Notes under the pieces: model-generated | What the model was told of the DNA's origin: nothing | Seen by the model: only the letters and a program-made list of their open reading frames with translations | The model's database searches: none | In this document: piece after piece, positions 1 through 5,399 of the stretch | Layout of the letters: the number at the start of each line of letters is the position of its first letter | Position numbering within the stretch: the first letter of the stretch is position 1 | Translations under genes and position numbers: made by a program | Origin: JANLQX01 sp031381685 | GTDB taxonomy: Bacteria > Actinomycetota > Acidimicrobiia > Acidimicrobiales > JANYDT01 | Assembly (NCBI GenBank): GCA_031381685.1 | Contig: JANMYF010000251.1 | Span: 1-6,367, forward strand | Reading direction: 5' to 3' | DNA: 6,367 bases

Positions 1-902
1 TCACACCCAACAACACCCACGTCGATGTCGTTCACGACATCTACGCGTCGCGTCCCGACCTTCACGTTCTCGTGGAGAAGCCGCTGTGCACCACCGTCGA
101 CGACTGCAAGTCGCTGGCGGAGGGAGCGAAGACCCACCGAGGCATCGTGTGGGTCGGGCTCGAGTACCGCTACATGCCGCCGGTGGCCCGGTTCCTCGCC
201 GAGATCCGAAGTGGCGTGATCGGTGACCTTCGGATGCTCGCCATCCGCGAGCACCGGTTCCCCTTTCTCGTGAAAGTCGGGAACTGGAATCGGTTCAGCG
301 CCAACACCGGCGGGACGCTGGTCGAGAAGTGCTGTCACTTCTTCGACCTCATGAACCTCGCCGTGGGAACTCGACCCGTGCGGGTCATGGCGAGCGGTGG
401 GCAGGACCACAATCACCTCGACGAGGAGTACGACACTGCCGACGGCCGTAAGCGCGCGGACATCCTCGACAACGCCTACGTGATCGTCGAATTCGCCAAC
501 GGCGTGCGGACCATGCTCGACCTCTGCATGTTCGCCGAGGGCGGCCCGAACGAACAAGAGCTGGTCGGTACCGGCACACTCGGCAAGGTCGAGGCCTTCA
601 TCCCGAGCGGTGAGCTCCGCATCGGGCTCCGAGGTGGCGTCCCGCGTCCGAACGGGGAGTGGACGTCGAAAGAGATCCGGGTCATCGACGCCGGACACGA
701 CGAGCGCGTCGCCCACGTCGGTTTCCACCACGGTGCGAGCTACCTCGAGCACGTCGACTTCGCCGACGCGATCCGCAACGGAACTCCGTCCAAGGTGACC
801 CTCGACGACGGCCTCTGGTCGGTGGCACTCGGCGCCGCCGCGCATCGTGCCATCGATGAGCGACGCCCGGTCGACCTCGCCGAGTTCGGCCTCGGTTCCT
901 GA
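1..902 (+). CDS. Gfo/Idh/MocA-family oxidoreductase (5' partial)
   Basis: Probable cytoplasmic NAD(P)-dependent dehydrogenase acting on a sugar, cyclitol or their derivatives; the substrate cannot be read from sequence. The frame is open from base 3, so the gene starts upstream of the window; the GTG at 72 is an internal Val codon, not a start. Visible residues (299, counted from base 3): TPNNTH at 1-6 and EKP at 25-27, whose Lys26 is the usual catalytic/cofactor lysine after the Rossmann fold. Next comes the alpha/beta substrate domain with GGTLVEKCCHFFD at about 103-115, where His112 matches the family's catalytic His. The family's usual Asp four residues before it is Glu108 here. About 70 N-terminal residues with the GxGxxG motif are missing; the total would be near 370, normal for the family. 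It ends in TGA and is followed by 163 bases before lacZ. Myo-inositol 2-dehydrogenase-like is the closest feel, but only family level is secure. Confidence 0.93.
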   Translation, partial: TPNNTHVDVVHDIYASRPDLHVLVEKPLCTTVDDCKSLAEGAKTHRGIVWVGLEYRYMPPVARFLAEIRSGVIGDLRMLAIREHRFPFLVKVGNWNRFSANTGGTLVEKCCHFFDLMNLAVGTRPVRVMASGGQDHNHLDEEYDTADGRKRADILDNAYVIVEFANGVRTMLDLCMFAEGGPNEQELVGTGTLGKVEAFIPSGELRIGLRGGVPRPNGEWTSKEIRVIDAGHDERVAHVGFHHGASYLEHVDFADAIRNGTPSKVTLDDGLWSVALGAAAHRAIDERRPVDLAEFGLGS

Positions 903-921
903 GCCCGGCGGGAGTTCGGGC
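903..921 (+). terminator. Weak hairpin just after the oxidoreductase stop
   Basis: GCCCG at 903-907 can pair with CGGGC at 917-921 around a 9-base loop, starting one base after the TGA stop. There is no T-tract, so it is at best a weak factor-independent terminator or a 3'-end stabiliser. Five-base GC stems are common by chance in DNA this GC-rich. Confidence 0.2.
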
Positions 922-982
922 GAGCGCGGCATCGTGGAACAGTGATGGTCGGCCGGTTCCCGGTGGTCCGCGGGCTCGCTTG

Positions 983-994
983 TAGGGTCGCTGC
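983..994 (+). promoter_or_regulatory. Putative -10 box for a leaderless transcript ahead of lacZ
   Basis: TAGGGT at 983-988 fits the actinobacterial TANNNT -10 pattern. Six bases separate it from an ATG at 995, the spacing expected when transcription starts at the A of the start codon (leaderless mRNA, frequent in Actinomycetota). No convincing -35 hexamer lies at the usual distance. It is in the gap between the oxidoreductase and lacZ, so it would give lacZ its own promoter. Assigned by pattern only. Confidence 0.4.
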
Positions 995-1069
995 ATGCAA
1001 CAGGAGCACAGGGACCTCAGGGGACTCGCGATGCCGGTGACGCGTCTCCGCAACGGGGGGGCGACGTGA
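995..1069 (+). CDS. Putative 24-codon leader ORF overlapping the lacZ start
   Basis: An ATG at 995 opens a 24-residue reading frame beginning MQQEHRDLRG and ending RNGGAT. It has GC-rich third positions like its neighbours. Its TGA at 1067-1069 overlaps the GTG start of lacZ in a GTGA arrangement, the classic geometry for translational coupling. The ATG sits exactly where a leaderless start would fall after the -10 box at 983-988. The peptide has no run of one amino acid that would suggest attenuation and no recognisable homology. Alternatively, it is the true N-terminus of lacZ, put out of frame by a one-base loss in the seven-G run at 1055-1061; one extra G would fuse the two frames. It may also be chance. 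Confidence 0.3.
   Translation: MQQEHRDLRGLAMPVTRLRNGGAT
1055..1061 (+). promoter_or_regulatory. Seven-G tract acting as a weak ribosome binding site for lacZ
   Basis: Seven consecutive Gs lie four bases before the GTG start at 1066. Through G-U pairing they can match the CCUCC of 16S rRNA, but the match is poor compared with the AGGAAGG ahead of the gene at 4269. The run is also a possible slippage or sequencing-error site. Confidence 0.3.
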
Positions 1070-4000
1070 ATCGGTTGAAGGGTTCGAACCTGGCGAACCC
1101 GCTCGACGCCTTCGGGCCACGGTCGTGGTCTTCCCCTGGGATCGTGTCGATCGGGCGCATGCCGTCACGCACGGTCCGGGCCTCGTTTGATTCGGTCAGC
1201 GACGCCAGGCGCGGACGGACACCCTGGACGCGGTCCCTCGACGGCGCGTGGAAGTTCGCCTATCTGACCTCGCCGACCCTGGTCACAGGCACACATGTCG
1301 ACCCTGAAACCCGTGACCACTCGTGGCCTTCGGTCACGGTCCCGGGCACCTGGCAGACCCAGGGCTACGGGAAACCGCACTACACCAACGTGCTGTACCC
1401 GTTTCCCGAGGAGCCCTGCGAGGTCCCGGAGACGGACAATCCGACCGGCGTGTACCGAACGTTGTTCTCCCTCGACCGGTCCTGGGAGGCTCGTCGGACG
1501 ATCCTTCGCCTCGGAGGCGCCGACTCCATCCACCATGTGTTCGTGAACGGCATGCCGGTCGGTATGGGCAAGGACACCCGTCTCACGAGCGACTACGACA
1601 TCACACCGTTCGTTCACGTCGGCCAGAACCATCTCGCGATCGTGGTCGTGAAGTGGTCCGACGCGACATGGCTCGAGGACCAGGACCAGTGGTGGCTCTC
1701 CGGAATCACACGGTCCGTCGAGCTGCTGTCGGTGCCCGTCGTCCACATCGAGCAACTGGAGGTCGACGCCGGCCTCGCGGCCGACCTCCGGACCGGCACG
1801 CTCACCGTTGCGGCCCACGTGCGGTTCACGTCGGCACCGGAGCGGGGCTGGACCGTCGAGACCGGTCTCGAACGACTCGACGGACGGGCGATCGCGATGA
1901 CGATCACCGGCGGCGACGAATGGCCTCCGCCACGTCGCCAGAAGGCGATCGAGACCAAGAAGGTGAGCACGCAGCGCATGACGGTGCCGACCTTCGATCG
2001 GCGATCGTGGTTGCATCAGGCCGCCGACATGGACGATTTCGCCGGCCACCGGGTCCGCTTCACGGCGACGGTCGACGGAATCGAACCCTGGAACGCCGAG
2101 GTGCCTACCCGCTACGTGCTCTACGCCGCACTGCGAACGCCGACCGGTGAACTGGTCGAAGTTGTCCGACAGATCATCGGCTTCCGACGCGTCGAGATCA
2201 TCGATCGTGAACTCTTGATCAACGGACGCGTGGTGGTCATCTGCGGTGTCAATCGCCACGACCACGACGATCGAACCGGCTGCGTCGTCTCGCCGGAGAC
2301 CCATCGTCTCGACGTGCTCACGATGAAGCGTCACAACATCAACGCGGTTCGTACGTCGCACTATCCACCCGACCCCGAGTTCCTTGACCTCTGCGACGAG
2401 TTCGGGCTCTACGTGATCGATGAGGCCAACATCGAGACGCACGGCCGCTACCGCCAGCTCGTCCACCTTCCCGAGGTGCAGAGCGCGTGCCTCGAACGAG
2501 TCGCCCGGATGATTCGGCGCGACCGGAACCATGCGTGCGTCATCGGCTGGTCACTCGGGAACGAATCCGGCATCGGCCCGATCCATGCTGCGATGCACGC
2601 ATGGGCGCGCACCGCAGATCCCACCCGGTTCGTCCAGTACGAGGGCGCTCATCGCTACGGGCTCACCGACGAGGACCCGTCGACGACCGACATCACGGCG
2701 CCGATGTATCCCACCATCGATGCCATCGTCGACTGGTCGACACGCGGCACCGACCGCCGCCCGCTGATCATGTGTGAGTTCTCCCACGCCATGGGGAACT
2801 CCAACGGCAGTCTGGCGGACTACTGGCGTGCCATCTCCACCCATCACGGACTGCAGGGCGGCTTCATCTGGGAATGGACGGACCACGGCATCGCCGCGTC
2901 CACGATCGACGGCCGTCCGTACTGGGCGTACGGCGGCCACTTCGGCGATGAGCCCAACGACGGTGCCTTCATCGCCGACGGTCTCGTCTGGCCCGACCGG
3001 GTGCCGCACCCAGGGCTCCTCGAAGCCAAAGCGGTGTTCGCCCCGATCCGCGTCGAGCCTGTCGACCCGGCGACCGGCCGGATCCGTATCGTGAACGACT
3101 TCGAAGTGCTCGATCTCTCCAACGTGCGGTTCACCTGGTCGACCTCGACCGGTGTCGAGGGCGAGCTCCGGCAGTTGCGGACACCGGCCGGGGAGTCGAT
3201 CGACGTTCGTGTGCCGGTCGAGCTGCACGCCGGCCGCGACGACGCGTGGATCACGGTTCGCGCACAGCTTCGATCGGCGACACCGTGGGCGCCGACCGGC
3301 CACGAGGTCGCCGTCGGCCAGGTGGTGATTCCGGCAAAGGTTCGCGCCGGCGTGTCGGTGCACCATGGCGCATCGGCGAAGCCGGATGACGATGATCTGC
3401 AGGTCGAGATCACCGACGCCGGTGAGATGACGTCGATCGTGTGGCGTGGCCGAAACATGCTCGCCGCTCCGGTTCGTCCGTCGCTCTGGCGTTCCCGGAT
3501 CGACAACGACGGAGTCGAGCCCGGCACCCTCGGCATTCCAGGAGTGCACACGCGGTGGCTCACCTGGCACCTGCGCGCCCCGCTACGGACCGTCCGTCCG
3601 TCGACGCGGGCCCGAAGGGGCGGCCGTGAGGTCATCACGACCGACTCGCTGATCGACGGCGTGCGCTTCCAGCAGCGATTCGAGGCGGCGGGTCGGGAGA
3701 TCCGCGTGGTCTGCGTCGCCGACGTGCCCGAGACACGCGGCGACCTTCCCCGTCTGGGTCATCGGTTCGCGCTCCCGCCCGGTGCCGAGTGGATCTCGTG
3801 GCGAGGACGCGGACCCCACGAGTCCTATGCCGACCGGATCGCCAGTACGCCACTGGGCGACTGGAGCTCGACCATCGATGCGCAGTACGTGCCGTACATG
3901 CGTCCCCAGGACCACGGACACCACGCCGACACGACGACCTTCTGCGTCCATAGCGGCGACCAACCGCTGCTGGCCGTCCGCGCCGATCCCGGTCAGCGCT

Positions 4001-4209
4001 TCTCCTTCGCCGCGCGCCGCCACAGCGACGAAGATCTCGCGGCGGCCTCGATTCCACCGGAGCTGCCCCGCCGCACCGAAGCGTTCGTCCACATCGACCA
4101 TCGCCTGCGCGGCGTGGGTACCGGCTCGTGCGGGCCCGACACGCTCGTACCGTATCGCATTGGTCCCGGGACCTATCGATGGGGATGGACGCTCACGCTC
4201 CTCGTGTGA
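1066..4209 (+). CDS. lacZ: Beta-galactosidase, glycoside hydrolase family 2 (LacZ type)
   Basis: Retaining exo-beta-galactosidase, predicted to hydrolyse lactose or other beta-galactosides in the cytoplasm (no signal peptide). Its 1047 residues compare with 1023 in E. coli LacZ. Approximate domains: jelly-roll sugar-binding domain 60-225, Ig-like domain 230-375, TIM barrel 380-670, a linking beta domain 680-770, and the LacZ small-chain domain 775-1045. Acid/base Glu500 sits in WSLGNESG and nucleophile Glu571 in MCEFSHAMGNS. Residues matching E. coli LacZ: Asp207 (D201), His432 (H391, in RTSHYP), Glu457 and His459 (Mg site E416/H418), His574 (H540), Trp602 (W568), Phe635 (F601). Differences: His625 for D591, Asp638 for N604 and Cys1022 for W999. 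The GTG start is chosen because the conserved stretch around WSSPG (from Trp21) and GRMP lies upstream of the in-frame ATG at 1159, ruling that ATG out. A leader ORF overlaps the start, and the stop lies inside a hairpin. Family assignment is very secure; preferred substrate is inferred. Confidence 0.97.
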   Translation: MNRLKGSNLANPLDAFGPRSWSSPGIVSIGRMPSRTVRASFDSVSDARRGRTPWTRSLDGAWKFAYLTSPTLVTGTHVDPETRDHSWPSVTVPGTWQTQGYGKPHYTNVLYPFPEEPCEVPETDNPTGVYRTLFSLDRSWEARRTILRLGGADSIHHVFVNGMPVGMGKDTRLTSDYDITPFVHVGQNHLAIVVVKWSDATWLEDQDQWWLSGITRSVELLSVPVVHIEQLEVDAGLAADLRTGTLTVAAHVRFTSAPERGWTVETGLERLDGRAIAMTITGGDEWPPPRRQKAIETKKVSTQRMTVPTFDRRSWLHQAADMDDFAGHRVRFTATVDGIEPWNAEVPTRYVLYAALRTPTGELVEVVRQIIGFRRVEIIDRELLINGRVVVICGVNRHDHDDRTGCVVSPETHRLDVLTMKRHNINAVRTSHYPPDPEFLDLCDEFGLYVIDEANIETHGRYRQLVHLPEVQSACLERVARMIRRDRNHACVIGWSLGNESGIGPIHAAMHAWARTADPTRFVQYEGAHRYGLTDEDPSTTDITAPMYPTIDAIVDWSTRGTDRRPLIMCEFSHAMGNSNGSLADYWRAISTHHGLQGGFIWEWTDHGIAASTIDGRPYWAYGGHFGDEPNDGAFIADGLVWPDRVPHPGLLEAKAVFAPIRVEPVDPATGRIRIVNDFEVLDLSNVRFTWSTSTGVEGELRQLRTPAGESIDVRVPVELHAGRDDAWITVRAQLRSATPWAPTGHEVAVGQVVIPAKVRAGVSVHHGASAKPDDDDLQVEITDAGEMTSIVWRGRNMLAAPVRPSLWRSRIDNDGVEPGTLGIPGVHTRWLTWHLRAPLRTVRPSTRARRGGREVITTDSLIDGVRFQQRFEAAGREIRVVCVADVPETRGDLPRLGHRFALPPGAEWISWRGRGPHESYADRIASTPLGDWSSTIDAQYVPYMRPQDHGHHADTTTFCVHSGDQPLLAVRADPGQRFSFAARRHSDEDLAAASIPPELPRRTEAFVHIDHRLRGVGTGSCGPDTLVPYRIGPGTYRWGWTLTLLV

Positions 4210-4234
4210 TCGTCGCCGTCTGTCGATAGATCAC
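4206..4234 (+). terminator. Hairpin spanning the lacZ stop codon
   Basis: GTGATC at 4206-4211 is the exact reverse complement of GATCAC at 4229-4234. Inside it, TCG (4213-4215) pairs with CGA (4224-4226) around an 8-base loop, with a G-U pair (4212/4227) and one bulged A (4228) between the stems. The result is a 10-pair stem containing the TGA at 4207-4209. No T-tract follows, so it could be a weak terminator, an mRNA processing site, or a DNA operator for the gene at 4269. The inverted repeat is directly visible; its role is not. Confidence 0.4.
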
Positions 4235-4253
4235 GGGGAGCGCAGACGAACTG

Positions 4254-4260
4254 AGGAAGG
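4254..4260 (+). promoter_or_regulatory. Strong Shine-Dalgarno for the secreted protein
   Basis: AGGAAGG lies 8 bases before the ATG at 4269. This is the best ribosome binding site in the window. It decides the start against in-frame ATGs at 4296 and 4311, which would cut away the basic n-region of the signal peptide. Confidence 0.75.
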
Positions 4261-4268
4261 GACCCGCG

Positions 4269-5342
4269 ATGCACGGACGATCGATCAGGGCAGCGATGAC
4301 CGCCCTCGCCATGGTGGGGACGTTGGTCGGTGGTGACCTGGCCGAGGCGACCCAACGAACGACTGCGAAGAACACGACGTCGGCCGCGAAGATTGCCAAG
4401 GCGAGAACCAAGACAACCAGGACCAACGCGAAGGCGAAGGCATCGATCGCGCCGGCCGGCAGCGCGGGAGCGATCGGCTCGGCTTCGTCCTCCGGCGTCG
4501 GTCCGGTGATCGGGGGGTGCCCGGTCTTCCCTTCCGACAACCCATGGAACCTCGATATCTCGAACCAACCGTTGCACCCACGGTCGGCAGAGTGGGTCGC
4601 CGCGGTCAACAGCACGCGCACGACGCTGCACCCGGACACCGGTTCCCACCCGGACTACGGCATTCCGTATGTGGTCGTACCGTCGAGCCAACCACTCGTT
4701 CCGATCAGTTACACGGACTATGGCGACGAAAGCGACCCCGGTCCGTTCCCCATTCCCAGTGCCGCGCCTGTCGAGGCAGGAAGTGATCGGCACGTGCTCG
4801 TTGTGCAGAGCGGGACCTGTCGGCTCTACGAGCTCTTCAACGCCCGGCGCACCGACACCGCTTGGGAAGCGAGCTCGGGCGCCATGTTCGATCTCCGGTC
4901 GAACGCACTCCGGCCCGCGGGCTGGACCTCGGCGGACGCGGCCGGTCTTCCCATCCTGCCCGGACTGCTCCGCTACGACGAGGTCGCGTCCGGTGAGATT
5001 CGCCACGCCCTTCGGTTCACGGTGAACAAAACTCAGCGCGCATACAGTCCCCCGGCTCGCCACTTCGCCGGTATTCCCGACTCCCGTGTGCCGCCGATGG
5101 GTGCGCGATTCCGTCTGCGCGGGGATGTCGACCTCACCGGGTACCACGGGCATGCCCTCGTGGTTCTCCGGGCACTCCAGCGCTACGGGATGATCGTGGC
5201 CGACAACGGTTCGAGCTGGTTCATCACCGGTGCCGCCGACAAGCGGTGGAACGACGATGATCTCGGACAGCTCAAGACGGTTCCCGGCTCCTGGTTCGAT
5301 GTTGTCGACACCGGACCGGTGGTGACGTCCGCTGCACCATAG
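4269..5342 (+). CDS. Secreted protein of unknown function with Lys/Thr/Ala-rich linker
   Basis: A 357-residue exported protein that I cannot assign a function. Residues 1-27 form a Sec-type signal peptide: basic start with Arg4 and Arg7, hydrophobic core about 8-22, and a likely cleavage after AEA at 25-27. Residues 28-60 are a basic Thr/Ala/Lys-rich, disordered-looking segment, followed by a Gly/Ser/Ala linker to about 80. A globular domain runs from Cys84 (CPVFPSDNPWN) to about 350. I recall similar uncharacterised secreted proteins in soil bacteria with motifs like GIPYVVV, DESDPGP, RHVLVV, SGAMFDLRSN, TSADAAGLPILPGL, IRHALRF, PPMGARFRL and ADNGSSWF; this recollection is not a search result. 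The only two cysteines, Cys84 and Cys184, could form a disulfide. His175, His246, His265, His293 and His295 and Asp312-Asn313 are possible functional residues. No membrane anchor, lipobox or LPxTG signal is seen. It starts 59 bases after lacZ in the same direction, so cotranscription is possible but unproven. Confidence 0.88.
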   Translation: MHGRSIRAAMTALAMVGTLVGGDLAEATQRTTAKNTTSAAKIAKARTKTTRTNAKAKASIAPAGSAGAIGSASSSGVGPVIGGCPVFPSDNPWNLDISNQPLHPRSAEWVAAVNSTRTTLHPDTGSHPDYGIPYVVVPSSQPLVPISYTDYGDESDPGPFPIPSAAPVEAGSDRHVLVVQSGTCRLYELFNARRTDTAWEASSGAMFDLRSNALRPAGWTSADAAGLPILPGLLRYDEVASGEIRHALRFTVNKTQRAYSPPARHFAGIPDSRVPPMGARFRLRGDVDLTGYHGHALVVLRALQRYGMIVADNGSSWFITGAADKRWNDDDLGQLKTVPGSWFDVVDTGPVVTSAAP

Positions 5343-5374
5343 GACGCTCGTTCCCGCGCGTTCCGCCAACACCC

Positions 5375-5399
5375 CGCCGGTCACCAACCGTTGACGGCG
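5375..5399. terminator. Hairpin between convergent genes, spanning the LOG-family stop
   Basis: CGCCG at 5375-5379 plus TCA at 5381-5383 pairs with TGA at 5392-5394 plus CGGCG at 5395-5399. This gives eight pairs with one bulged G (5380) and an 8-base loop. It sits in the 38-base gap and end region between two convergent genes and covers the minus-strand stop codon. Neither strand has a T-tract after the stem, so terminator strength is doubtful; it could serve as a bidirectional 3'-end structure. Confidence 0.35.

Noticed and set aside
72..74. GTG as the start of the oxidoreductase
   Set aside because: It encodes the Val before EKP in the family core. Family sequence (TPNN, then HVLVEKP) continues in frame upstream to the window edge.
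1159..1161. In-frame ATG as the lacZ start
   Set aside because: It would remove the N-terminal WSSPG...GR segment that aligns with the conserved WENPxxxxxNR region of LacZ.
1165..2532. 455-codon open frame on the minus strand opposite lacZ
   Set aside because: Its translation is rich in Arg, Asp, Val and His with no recognisable motif, and it mirrors the strongly conserved LacZ coding sequence. GC-rich third positions routinely open antisense frames.
2551..3570. 339-codon minus-strand open frame opposite lacZ
   Set aside because: Same explanation: low-information composition, no motif, fully covered by a certain gene on the other strand.
5311..5321. ACCGG-A-CCGGT palindrome near the end of the secreted-protein gene
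   Set aside because: It is inside coding sequence, short, made of common GC-rich codons, and too tight to form a hairpin; no reason to call it an operator.
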